From: Streptomyces barringtoniae | GTDB lineage: Bacteria > Actinomycetota > Actinomycetes > Streptomycetales > Streptomycetaceae | Length of the DNA stretch: 64,000 nucleotides | Assembly (NCBI RefSeq): GCF_020819595.1 | Contig: NZ_JAJHNP010000017.1 | Coordinates: 1-64,000 of the forward strand | Direction of reading: 5' to 3' | Shown: one piece after another, positions 9,388-17,343 of the stretch | Position numbering within the stretch: the stretch's first letter is position 1 | How the letters are laid out: each line of letters opens with the position of its first letter | Program-made: the position numbers and the translations under genes | Notes under the pieces: model-generated | Told to the model about the DNA's origin: nothing | Databases searched by the model: none | Seen by the model: the letters and a program-made list of their open reading frames with translations, nothing else

Positions 9388-10403
9388 CGGCCGTGCGAGG
9401 CGCTGACGGCGCGCTGCTCGAAGTGCGCGACCTGAAGGTGGAGTTCCGGACCCGGGACGGGGTCGCCCATGCCGTCAATGGGGTGAGTTACGAGGTGGAC
9501 GCGGGGGAGACCCTGGCCGTGCTCGGCGAGTCGGGCTCGGGCAAGTCGGTGACCGCGCAGGCCGTGATGGGCATCCTCGACACCCCGCCGGGAAAGGTCA
9601 CCGGCGGCCGGATCCTGTTCCAGGGGCGGGATCTGCTCACCCTGAAAGAAGAGGAGCGCAGGAGGATCCGCGGCGCCGGGATGGCGATGATCTTCCAGGA
9701 CGCGCTGTCGGCCCTCAACCCCGTCATCTCCGTGGGGGACCAGCTCGGCGAGATGTTCGTCGTGCACCGCGGGATGTCGAAGAAGGACGCGCGGGGCAAG
9801 GCCGTGGAGCTGATGGAGCGGGTGCGCATCCCGGCCGCCGCCCAGCGCGTGCGGGACTACCCCCACCAGTTCTCCGGCGGTATGCGCCAGCGCATCATGA
9901 TCGCCATGGCGCTGGCCCTGGAACCGGCGCTGATCATCGCCGACGAGCCCACCACCGCCCTCGACGTCACCGTGCAGGCCCAGGTCATGGACCTGCTCGC
10001 GGAGCTGCAGCGCGAGTACCACATGGGGCTGATCCTCATCACCCATGACCTGGGCGTCGTCGCGGACGTGGCCGACCGGATCGCGGTGATGTACGCCGGG
10101 AAGATCGTCGAGTCCGCGCCCGTCCGCGACATCTACAAGGCACCGGCCCACCCCTACACCCGCGGCCTGCTGGACTCCATCCCGCGCCTGGACCAGAAGG
10201 GACACCAGCTGTACGCCATCAAGGGGCTGCCACCGAACCTGATGCACATCCCGCCGGGCTGCTCCTTCCACCCCCGCTGCCCCATGGCGAGGGACGTCTG
10301 CCGCACCGACGAACCCCCGCTGTACGAGGTCTCCGGCACCCGCGGCAGCGCCTGCCACTTCTGGAGGGAGTGCCTCGATGACCTCGACGACCTCGACGGC
10401 TGA
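9384..10403 (+). CDS. Peptide ABC transporter ATPase (DppD-type)
   Basis: 339-aa ATP-binding subunit: Walker A GESGSGKS, signature FSGGMRQR, Walker B LIIADEPTTALD, switch His ITHDLG. The C-terminal oligopeptide domain has CSFHPRCPMARDVC and SACHF. The GTG start overlaps the permease stop codon by four bases; a second in-frame GTG nine bases on is an alternative. It ends in a run of alternating Leu-Asp (DDLDDLDG), a small oddity where its 3' end overlaps the next gene by 26 bases. It works with the DppF-type ATPase that follows. Confidence 0.93.
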   Translation: MTAVRGADGALLEVRDLKVEFRTRDGVAHAVNGVSYEVDAGETLAVLGESGSGKSVTAQAVMGILDTPPGKVTGGRILFQGRDLLTLKEEERRRIRGAGMAMIFQDALSALNPVISVGDQLGEMFVVHRGMSKKDARGKAVELMERVRIPAAAQRVRDYPHQFSGGMRQRIMIAMALALEPALIIADEPTTALDVTVQAQVMDLLAELQREYHMGLILITHDLGVVADVADRIAVMYAGKIVESAPVRDIYKAPAHPYTRGLLDSIPRLDQKGHQLYAIKGLPPNLMHIPPGCSFHPRCPMARDVCRTDEPPLYEVSGTRGSACHFWRECLDDLDDLDG

Positions 10404-11430
10404 ACCGATCCTGGAGGTGACCGGGCTCGTCAAGCACTACCCCCTCACCCGGGGGATCCTCTTCAAGAAGCAGATCGGCGCGGTGAAGGCCGTCGACGGC
10501 GTCGACTTCACCCTCGCCAGGGGCGAAACCCTCGGCATCGTCGGCGAGTCGGGCTGCGGCAAGTCCACGGTCGCCAAGCTGCTCTGCAACCTGGAACGGC
10601 CGACGGCCGGCTCCATCCGGTTCAAGGGCGAGGACATCACCAAGCTGTCCGGAAAGGCCCTGAAGGCCGTACGCCGCAACATCCAGATGGTCTTCCAGGA
10701 CCCGTACACCTCCCTCAACCCCCGTATGACGGTCGGCGACATCATCGGGGAGCCGTACGACATCCACCCCGAGGCCGCGCCCAAGGGCGACCGCCGCCGC
10801 AGGGTCCAGGAACTGCTGGACGTGGTCGGCCTCGACCCGGAGTACGTCAACCGCTATCCGCACCAGTTCTCCGGCGGCCAGCGCCAGCGCATCGGCATCG
10901 CACGGGGGCTGGCGCTGCGCCCGGAGGTCATCGTCGCCGACGAGCCGGTGTCCGCCCTCGACGTCTCGGTCCAGGCCCAGGTGATCAACCTCATGGACCG
11001 CCTGCAGTCGGAGTTCGACCTCTCCTACGTCTTCATCGCGCACGACCTGTCCATCGTCCGGCACATCTCCGACCGGGTCGGCGTGATGTACCTCGGGCGG
11101 ATCGTGGAGATCGGCCGGGACGCCGAGATCTACGACCACCCCACGCACCCCTACACCCAGGCGCTGCTCTCGGCGGTCCCGGTCCCGGACCCCGAGGCGA
11201 GGGAACAGCGCGAGCGGATCATCCTCAGCGGAGACGTGCCGTCGCCGACGAACATCCCCTCCGGCTGCCGCTTCCGCACCCGCTGCTGGAAGGCGCAGGA
11301 GCGCTGCGTCCGGGAGGTGCCGGCCCTCGCGGTACCGGCGGTCTTCCGCGACACGTCCGGCCCGGCGGCCCACGCTTCCGCCTGCCACTTCGCGGAGGAG
11401 AAGCAGGTGGTTCCGGCGGAGGACTCGTAG
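10378..11430 (+). CDS. Peptide ABC transporter ATPase (DppF-type)
   Basis: 350-aa ATP-binding subunit, last gene of the rightward importer. Walker A GESGCGKST, Q-loop QMVFQDPYTSLNPR, signature FSGGQRQR, Walker B VIVADEPVSALD and switch IAHDLS are all complete. The oligopeptide C-terminal motif is CRFRTRCWKAQERC. It overlaps the preceding ATPase gene by 26 bases, indicating translational coupling. A strong inverted repeat follows directly (11446-11481). Confidence 0.94.
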   Translation: MTSTTSTAEPILEVTGLVKHYPLTRGILFKKQIGAVKAVDGVDFTLARGETLGIVGESGCGKSTVAKLLCNLERPTAGSIRFKGEDITKLSGKALKAVRRNIQMVFQDPYTSLNPRMTVGDIIGEPYDIHPEAAPKGDRRRRVQELLDVVGLDPEYVNRYPHQFSGGQRQRIGIARGLALRPEVIVADEPVSALDVSVQAQVINLMDRLQSEFDLSYVFIAHDLSIVRHISDRVGVMYLGRIVEIGRDAEIYDHPTHPYTQALLSAVPVPDPEAREQRERIILSGDVPSPTNIPSGCRFRTRCWKAQERCVREVPALAVPAVFRDTSGPAAHASACHFAEEKQVVPAEDS

Positions 11431-11445
11431 GGGCGGGCGTACGGC

Positions 11446-11481
11446 AGCGGGCCGGGGCGACATGGCGCGCCCCGGCCCGCT
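11446..11481. terminator. Bidirectional terminator between converging genes
   Basis: A perfect 14-bp inverted repeat (agcgggccggggcg and its complement) around an 8-base loop. It sits between the end of the peptide importer operon and the end of the converging S9 peptidase gene. No long T tract follows, which is common for Streptomyces terminators. Confidence 0.75.
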
Positions 11482-11576
11482 TACGGCACCCGCACGGCCG
11501 TACGCTGATCAGCGTCCCGCGTCCGTATATCGGTGCCGCTTCCGTGGAGTTGCCTGCGTGTTAACGCAGTTGACGG

Positions 11577-13715
11577 TCAATTTCCCTGTGGTGGCAGCGA
11601 ACGCCGCAGGAAGTCCAGCTGCAGCCGCAGCAGGTTCTCCGCGACCGTCTCCTGCGGGGTCATGTGCGTCACCCCGGACAGCGGCAGGACCTCGTGCGGG
11701 CGGCCCGCGGCGAGCAGGGCGGAGGACAGCCGCAGGGAGTGGGCGACGACGACGTTGTCGTCCGCAAGGCCGTGAATGATCATCATCGGGCGGTGCGGCT
11801 CGGCCGGGCCGACCAGGCCCGCGTCGTCGATCAGCGAGTTGCGGCGGTAGACCTCCGGCTGCTCGCCCGGCAGGCCCAGGTAGCGCTCCTGGTAGTGGGT
11901 GTCGTACAGCCGCAGATCGGTGACCGGGGCGCCGACGACCGCCGCGTGGAAGACGTCCGGGCGGCGCAGCACCGCCAGCGCCGCCAGATAGCCGCCGAAG
12001 GACCAGCCGCGGATCGCCACCCGCCCCAGGTCCAGCGGAAACTCCCCGGCGAGCGACTGCAGCGCGTCCACCTGGTCCTGGAGCACGACGGCCGCCAGCT
12101 CGTCCCGGACCGCCTTCTCCCAGGCCGGCGAGTGCCCCGGGGTGCCCCGTCCGTCGGCCACGACCACCGCGAAGCCCTGGTCGGCGAACCACTGGGAGGT
12201 GAGGTGGGCGTTGTGCGCGGCGACCACCCGCTGGCCGTGCGGGCCGCCGTAGGGGTCCATGAGGACGGGCAGGGGCGTGTCACCGTGGTAGTCCCGTGGC
12301 ATAAGCACGGCGCACGGGATTCGGCGTGCGCCCCCCTGGGTCAGCGTCACCCGTGGGGAGAAACCGGGATTTTCGGCGTACGACCGGACAGTCGCCGCCG
12401 GTTTTCCGTCATGCAGCACCTGGACGCGGAGGCCGGGAGTGTCCGGTGTCGCGGACATGAGCACGGTCACGGCGCCCGCGCGCACCGCCGAGTGGACGCC
12501 GGGATCCTGCGACACGCGCTCCAGGCCCAGCTCGTTCACGCGGTACACATGGACCTGGCCGATCTCGGGCTCCTGTGCCTCCGCGCCCGCCGAGGCGGAA
12601 ATCAGCACGTCGTCCGCGCCCACGTCCAGCACCGCGCGCACATGCAACTGGGCGCTGGTCAAAGGCCGTTCGCCGACCGTCAGCACCCGGGCGCCGCCCT
12701 CGTCCGCGATCCGGACAAGCTGCCCGGACGGGCTCCAGCAGGGCACTCCGGCGAACAATTCAAGCCAACTTGGATCTTCATCGGCGTGCACCATCCGGGT
12801 GGCCCCCGTGTCCGGGTCCACCGCCAGGAACAGCTGGCTGCGCTGGTCCCGGGCCTGCACCAGCAACAGCGGCGCACCCGCCGCTGACCAGTGCACACGG
12901 GCCAGATACGGATACCGGGACCGGTCCCACGCGACCTCCGTGCGCTCCCCGTCGAGCCCGAGAACGAACAGCCGTACGTCCGCGTTGGCCGTGCCGGCGG
13001 CCGGGTAGGCGACGTTACGTGGCTCACGCTCCGGGTGGGCCGGATCGGCGATCCACCACCGCTCCACCGGCGTGTCGTCCACGCGCGCCACGAGCAGCCG
13101 GCGCCCGTCGGGAGCCCACCAGAAGCCCCGCGAACGTCCCACCTCCTCGGCCGCGACGAACTCCGCGAGCCCGTAGGTGACCCGCCCCGGTCCGTCCGCC
13201 GGCTCCGGCTCGGCGAGCGCCCGGTCGCCCTCGCCCTCGGCGCCCACGACCCGCAGCGCACCCTGCGCGACATAGGCGATGTGCGTGCCGTCGGGGGAGG
13301 GGCGGGGGTCGATCACCGGGCCCGGGACCCGGAGTTCGCGCGCCGTACCGGCCCGCAGCTCGGCCGTGAAGAGCCGCCCTGACAAGGCGAAAGACGCCAA
13401 CTCCAGGGCGCTGTCGGTGGCATAGCCGACGATGCCGGCACCTCCCTCCCGACTGCGCTCGCGGCGCGCCCGCTCCTCGGCGGAGAGTTCTTCGGCGGTG
13501 CCTCCCAGGAGGGTGCCGGGATCGGCCGCCAGGCGCTCCGCGCCCTCCGGAAGATCCATCACCCACAGGGAGTTGGCCCGGTCGGTGCCGGATCCGGAGC
13601 GCAGGAACGCCACGCGCGAAGCGTCGGGCGCCACCGTGAACGCACGCGGCGCGCCGAGCGTGAACCGCTGCGTCCGGGCGTGCCGACGGGGGAAGGAGTC
13701 AGACTCGGTCGTCAT
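11577..13715 (-). CDS. S9-family prolyl oligopeptidase / dipeptidyl-peptidase IV-like enzyme
   Basis: Predicted 712-aa cytoplasmic serine peptidase; no signal peptide is seen. The N-terminal two-thirds is a DPP-IV-type beta-propeller region (repeated SPDG/APDG blocks such as PSPDGTHIAYVAQG). The C-terminal alpha/beta-hydrolase has the nucleophile elbow GWSFGGY, a GLADDNV segment with the likely acid Asp, and SGVTHMT with the likely His. The start MTTESDSFPRRHAR was chosen over one 26 codons upstream because the extension is arginine-rich and not protein-like. It converges on the peptide importer, which suggests intracellular trimming of imported peptides, an inference from position only. Confidence 0.93.
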   Translation of the reverse strand: MTTESDSFPRRHARTQRFTLGAPRAFTVAPDASRVAFLRSGSGTDRANSLWVMDLPEGAERLAADPGTLLGGTAEELSAEERARRERSREGGAGIVGYATDSALELASFALSGRLFTAELRAGTARELRVPGPVIDPRPSPDGTHIAYVAQGALRVVGAEGEGDRALAEPEPADGPGRVTYGLAEFVAAEEVGRSRGFWWAPDGRRLLVARVDDTPVERWWIADPAHPEREPRNVAYPAAGTANADVRLFVLGLDGERTEVAWDRSRYPYLARVHWSAAGAPLLLVQARDQRSQLFLAVDPDTGATRMVHADEDPSWLELFAGVPCWSPSGQLVRIADEGGARVLTVGERPLTSAQLHVRAVLDVGADDVLISASAGAEAQEPEIGQVHVYRVNELGLERVSQDPGVHSAVRAGAVTVLMSATPDTPGLRVQVLHDGKPAATVRSYAENPGFSPRVTLTQGGARRIPCAVLMPRDYHGDTPLPVLMDPYGGPHGQRVVAAHNAHLTSQWFADQGFAVVVADGRGTPGHSPAWEKAVRDELAAVVLQDQVDALQSLAGEFPLDLGRVAIRGWSFGGYLAALAVLRRPDVFHAAVVGAPVTDLRLYDTHYQERYLGLPGEQPEVYRRNSLIDDAGLVGPAEPHRPMMIIHGLADDNVVVAHSLRLSSALLAAGRPHEVLPLSGVTHMTPQETVAENLLRLQLDFLRRSLPPQGN

Positions 13716-13879
13716 ACCCCGACCATATTGGCCATGCGCCCCCTTGTGCGGCCGTGCGCCGAGCGATGCGCGAGCACGGATAGTTATGATCACTACCGCT
13801 GTGTGGGTATGAACCTGCTGGCGTCTGCATGGATTTGCTCTACTGATCTAGATCTGGCGATCTTTGGAGGTGAGCCGCC

Positions 13880-14074
13880 GTGGCACTCTCGATTTCGGCG
13901 GTGGTGCTGCTGGCGATCATCGTCTTCTTGCTGATCAAGAAGTCGGGGCTCAAGGGCGGGCATGCCATCGTCTGCATGCTGCTCGGCTTCTACCTCGCCT
14001 CCTCGACCGTCGCCCCCACGATCAGCCAGCTGACGACCAACGTCGCCAGCATGATCAGCAGCATCAAGTTCTGA
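13880..14074 (+). CDS. Small membrane protein, conserved in Streptomyces
   Basis: 64-aa protein starting at GTG (read as MALSISAVVLLAIIVFLLIK) with GGAGG eight bases upstream. It has two hydrophobic segments: residues 3-19 and roughly 28-45, joined by a KKSGLKGGH turn. The C-terminus is polar and ends in MISSIKF. I recognise it as a recurrent Streptomyces hypothetical protein but know no function. It is transcribed away from the S9 peptidase gene, with 164 bases between the two starts; that gap has an AT-rich stretch (13780-13860) suited to promoters. Confidence 0.85.
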   Translation: MALSISAVVLLAIIVFLLIKKSGLKGGHAIVCMLLGFYLASSTVAPTISQLTTNVASMISSIKF

Positions 14075-14092
14075 GGCGCCCTTGGCAGGGGC

Positions 14093-14272
14093 TCACTTGC
14101 GCACGCCTGCCACGAAGACCGACCAGGTCTCCGGCGCGAGTGTCAGCCGGGGGCCGGTGGTGTGCTTGGAGTCGCGGACGTGGATGGTGTGAGGGGTTAT
14201 GGCGATCTCGACGCAGGACTCGCCATCGGTACCGCCGCTGTAGCTGCTCTTGAACCACGCCAGCGGGCTCAC
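14093..14272 (-). CDS. DUF397 protein, second tandem copy
   Basis: 59-aa DUF397 protein: VSPLAWFKSSYSGGTDGESC followed by VEIAITPHTIHVRDSKHTTG and an end identical to that of its neighbour. Its GTG start overlaps the stop codon of the upstream DUF397 gene (GTGA), so it would be translated by coupling and needs no ribosome site. The shared region differs from the first copy at about six residues and is identical from HVRDSK onward, so it arose by a 176-bp tandem duplication. DUF397 proteins in WhiJ-type clusters are thought to antagonise the adjacent XRE regulator; a role for this copy is inferred. Confidence 0.8.
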   Translation of the reverse strand: MSPLAWFKSSYSGGTDGESCVEIAITPHTIHVRDSKHTTGPRLTLAPETWSVFVAGVRK

Positions 14273-14460
14273 TTGCGCACACCTGCCACGAAGACCGACC
14301 AGGTCTCCGGCGCGAGTGTCAGCCGGGGGCCGGTGGTGTGCTTGGAGTCGCGGACGTGGATGGTGTCGGGGGCTATGGCGACCTCGACGCAGGAGTCACC
14401 GTCGGGTCCGCTGCTGTAGCTGCTTTTGAACCACGCCAGTTCGGACGCGTTGCGGATCAT
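14269..14460 (-). CDS. DUF397 protein, first copy (WhiJ-cassette partner)
   Basis: 63-aa protein, MIRNASELAWFKSSYSSGPD, with the DUF397 core W-x-KSSYS, the conserved Cys-Val-Glu, and the VRDSK motif near the middle. Its ATG overlaps the stop of the XRE-family gene (ATGA), so the two are translationally coupled. The second copy is coupled in turn at its 3' end. In Streptomyces such proteins occur next to WhiJ-like regulators and anti-sigma-like ATPases; here an ATPase gene of that type is divergent at 15425. Confidence 0.92.
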   Translation of the reverse strand: MIRNASELAWFKSSYSSGPDGDSCVEVAIAPDTIHVRDSKHTTGPRLTLAPETWSVFVAGVRK

Positions 14461-15317
14461 GTTTCTCCCAGCAGTTTCTCGATGAGGGCCAGTGAGTCCC
14501 CGGGCCGAAGCGCCTGGGCCCGGATGGTCCCGTACCGCAGTTCAAGAAGGCGCAGCTCCTTGAGGTTCGAGACCGGACGCCCGTTGAACGCGCCGTCGGT
14601 GCGTCCCACCGCCGTGCCGTCCTCGAACTTCAGCAGCTCGATCCTTCCGCCCATGCCGGGGTGTGGTGGGCTGTCCAACGGCATCACTTGAAGTGTGACG
14701 TTGTTCAGCCGCCCTACCTCCAGCAAGCGTTCGAATTGCTGTCGCCGCACCATTGTGCCTCCAACCCTGCGGCGCAGGGTCGCCTCCTCCAGGACGAACC
14801 CGAGGGCCGGTGCGGGCGACCGCTCGAAAACGGACTGCCTGGCCACGCGGGCGGCCACTCGTCGTTCCAGGTCCTCCGGTGTGTAGGCGGGCAGCCAGCA
14901 CTCCAGCAACGCCCGCGCGTGCTCAGGCGTCTGCAGCAGTCCAGGGATGTTGCTGGTCTCGTACACACCGATCTCGACTGCCTTGCCCTCCGACTCCGCC
15001 AGAGCCCGCACCTTCTTGGGATACCGGACCTTGGCCACGTCCTCCTTCATCGCGGCGATCAGTCCACCCGCCCCCAACACCATGTCGGCCTTGTCCAGAT
15101 ACTCCGGCCGGGGAATCCGCTTGCCGCCCTCGATCTTGTAGACCAGGTCCTCGCCGTAGCCGACGGCCTTGCCGAAGTCGCCGGCCTTCATCCCCACCGC
15201 CTCCCGGCGCAGCTTCAGCTGTCGACCGACCGTGGCGACGACCGCGACACCCCACTCGTCGTCCGGACCCACCTCCCAACCCGGCTCGTCCGCCTCGCCC
15301 TTGAGTCCGACCGTCAT
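14457..15317 (-). CDS. XRE-family regulator with DUF5753 (WhiJ-like)
   Basis: 286-aa DNA-binding protein. A helix-turn-helix lies at about residues 30-85 (LKLRREAVGMKAGDFGKAVG), followed by a DUF5753 domain (YETSNIPGLLQTPEHARALL to the C-terminus). This is the architecture of WhiJ-like regulators that control development in Streptomyces. It overlaps the first DUF397 gene by four bases. The divergent ATPase gene starts 108 bases away, and the region between them is probably the shared operator. The closing segment DSLALIEKLLGE is a conserved tail of the family. Confidence 0.92.
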   Translation of the reverse strand: MTVGLKGEADEPGWEVGPDDEWGVAVVATVGRQLKLRREAVGMKAGDFGKAVGYGEDLVYKIEGGKRIPRPEYLDKADMVLGAGGLIAAMKEDVAKVRYPKKVRALAESEGKAVEIGVYETSNIPGLLQTPEHARALLECWLPAYTPEDLERRVAARVARQSVFERSPAPALGFVLEEATLRRRVGGTMVRRQQFERLLEVGRLNNVTLQVMPLDSPPHPGMGGRIELLKFEDGTAVGRTDGAFNGRPVSNLKELRLLELRYGTIRAQALRPGDSLALIEKLLGET

Positions 15318-15424
15318 CCACCCCTCCCGACAAGCCCCGACACACCGGACAACCCCTGGACAGTCACCGTACGCAACCGCTCAGTCACCCATCACGGTAG
15401 GCGTCTGCGGCCACTCTGAGTGAC

Positions 15425-15847
15425 GTGAATCAGAAAATCGCCGCGACGAACTCCCAACTCGACGGCACCATCCCGAACTTCACCGTCATGCTGTCCTGCA
15501 CTCCGCGCGGCGCCCGCCTGGCCCGGCTGCTCGCGGCGGACCAGCTCCGCGGCTGGGGCCTCCCCGCCGACCCCGCGACGCTCGTCGTGGCCGAGCTGGC
15601 GGCCAACGCCGCGACCCATGGCCGTCTGCCCGGCCGCAGCTTCCGGCTCACGCTCTACGTCGTCGGCCGCACCCTGCGCATCGAGGTCACGGACACGCGT
15701 GGTGACCGGCTGCCCGAGCTCGGTGCGGTGGACGCGCAGGCCGAGTCCGGCCGTGGCCTCCTCCTCGTGGACGCGCTCGCCGACCGCTGGGACGTCGCGG
15801 AGGGCCGGTTCCCGCGCAAGACCGTCTGGGCCGAACTGCGCCTGTGA
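15425..15847 (+). CDS. HATPase_c-type ATP-binding protein (anti-sigma factor-like)
   Basis: 140-aa protein of the RsbW/SpoIIAB-like GHKL ATPase family. The N-box region is VVAELAANAATHGRLPG; later come EVTDTRGDRLPEL and ESGRGLLLVDALADRWDV, the ATP-lid segments. There is no obvious sigma or kinase partner next to it. It is divergent from the XRE/DUF397 genes, completing a WhiJ-type three-part cassette. The GTG start lies near the upstream boundary and lacks a strong Shine-Dalgarno, so the transcript may be leaderless or nearly so. Confidence 0.9.
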   Translation: MNQKIAATNSQLDGTIPNFTVMLSCTPRGARLARLLAADQLRGWGLPADPATLVVAELAANAATHGRLPGRSFRLTLYVVGRTLRIEVTDTRGDRLPELGAVDAQAESGRGLLLVDALADRWDVAEGRFPRKTVWAELRL

Positions 15848-15905
15848 GGTCGCCCGGCCCCGCCCAAGGCGCGGCAGGGGCGCCGTTGCCTCGTAGGGTG
15901 GTCCC

Positions 15906-16772
15906 ATGACGGAACTCCCCGCCCGGCGTCTTCTCCTGGTGCACGCGCACCCGGACGACGAGTCGATCAACAACGGCGCCACCATGGCCAGGTACGCGGC
16001 CGAGGGTGCACATGTGGCCCTGGTCACCTGCACCCTCGGGGAGCGGGGCGAGGTCATCCCGCCGGAGCTGCGGCATCTGACCGGGCCCGCGCTGGGCGCG
16101 CACCGGCGCGGGGAGCTCGCTGCCGCCGTGCGCGCGCTGGGCGTGACGGATGCCCGGCTGCTCGGCAGCGCGGGGCGGTACGGCGACTCCGGGATGATGG
16201 GCATCGCGGACAACGACGACCCCGGGTGCTTCTGGCAGGCCGACGTGGACGAGGCCGCCGGGCGTCTGGCCGACGTGATCCTCGAGGTCCGGCCCCAGGT
16301 CCTCGTGACGTACGACGACAACGGCGGCTACGGCCACCCGGACCACATCCAGGCCCACCGCGTCGCCATGCGCGCCGTCGAGATCGCGGACGAGCGCGGG
16401 CACAGGATCGACAAGGTGTACTGGAACCGGGTGCCGCGCTCCGTCGTCGAGGCCGCCTTCGCCCGGCTCCAGGACGAGCTGGCCGTACTGCCCTTCGACA
16501 AGGGCGCCACCGCGGCGGACGTACCCGGCGTGGTCGCCGACGAGCGGGTCACCACCAGCATCGACGGGACCGCCTTCGCCGCCGCCAAGGCCGCCGCGAT
16601 GCGCGCCCACGTCACCCAGATCGAGGTGGCCGAGCCCTACTTCGCTCTCTCCAACGAACTGGCCCAGCCGCTGTTCACCACCGAGTACTACGAGTTGGTG
16701 CGCGGCGAGGGCCGGCCCGGGGAGACCGACCTGTTCGCCGGCCTCGGCCTCGACGCGGAGGAGACCTCATGA
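15906..16772 (+). CDS. mshB: MshB, GlcNAc-Ins deacetylase of mycothiol biosynthesis
   Basis: 288-aa zinc deacetylase of the LmbE-like family. The metal-binding motif AHPDDE lies at residues 14-19, and YGHPDHIQAH at about 141-150 provides the third ligand and catalytic His region. It removes acetate from GlcNAc-inositol, the second step in making mycothiol, the actinobacterial thiol buffer. Length and motifs match MshB rather than the conjugate amidase Mca. Its stop overlaps the next start by four bases (ATGA), coupling it to a small membrane protein. The position matches the mshB neighbourhood of other Streptomyces. Confidence 0.95.
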   Translation: MTELPARRLLLVHAHPDDESINNGATMARYAAEGAHVALVTCTLGERGEVIPPELRHLTGPALGAHRRGELAAAVRALGVTDARLLGSAGRYGDSGMMGIADNDDPGCFWQADVDEAAGRLADVILEVRPQVLVTYDDNGGYGHPDHIQAHRVAMRAVEIADERGHRIDKVYWNRVPRSVVEAAFARLQDELAVLPFDKGATAADVPGVVADERVTTSIDGTAFAAAKAAAMRAHVTQIEVAEPYFALSNELAQPLFTTEYYELVRGEGRPGETDLFAGLGLDAEETS

Positions 16773-17185
16773 ACAACACGGGACAGGGGCCGCTGCTCGC
16801 CCAGCCGCTGCAACGGCCCTCGGCCGGGCGAATCGCCGCCTATGCCGGCCTTTTCCTGCTCGGCGCGGTCGTCGGCCTGGCCGGGGCCCTCGTGCAGGCC
16901 GCCTGGTTCCCCGGAGGGCTGCTGCTGGCCCTCGCGGGCGCGGCGGGGCTGTTCCTCGGCGGGGCGTACGCCACGGGCGGCCGGGGCGGGGCGGTCGCGC
17001 CGGTGGTGGGCTGGGTCGTCACCGTCATCCTGCTCAGCACCGCGCGTCCCGAGGGCGACTTCCTGTTCGGCGCGGGACTCGGCTCCTATCTCTTCCTGCT
17101 CGGCGGCATGGCTCTCGCTGTGATCTGTGCCACCCTCGGCGCCGGGCGGCAACCTCGGGGCGGTCCCGCCCGACTTGGCAAGTGA
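16769..17185 (+). CDS. DUF6113-type membrane protein coupled to mshB
   Basis: 138-aa protein with about four hydrophobic segments starting near residue 22 (IAAYAGLFLLGAVVGLAGAL), Gly/Ala-rich loops and a short basic tail. The start overlaps the mshB stop. I recognise it as a conserved Streptomyces membrane protein (DUF6113 type) of unknown function. The coupling to mshB suggests co-expression but says nothing about a shared reaction. Confidence 0.85.
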   Translation: MNNTGQGPLLAQPLQRPSAGRIAAYAGLFLLGAVVGLAGALVQAAWFPGGLLLALAGAAGLFLGGAYATGGRGGAVAPVVGWVVTVILLSTARPEGDFLFGAGLGSYLFLLGGMALAVICATLGAGRQPRGGPARLGK

Positions 17186-17343
17186 CGTACCACTTCGCCG
17201 TGCGGCGCACGTGGGAGTCCGGTGTGGGTTTCCTCAGTGGTCACGGGATAAGCGCCAGACGTGGCCAGTATGGTGGTGCGCGCCGCCGAGCCGCCCGAGC
17301 AGTCAGGTCGTAAGGGCGGCGGAGCCAACCGGGAGAACCTGCC

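Noticed and set aside
14064..14282. 72-codon minus-strand frame over the second DUF397 copy
   Set aside because: It is out of frame with the DUF397 homology; the 59-aa frame starting at GTG 14272 matches the family from end to end.
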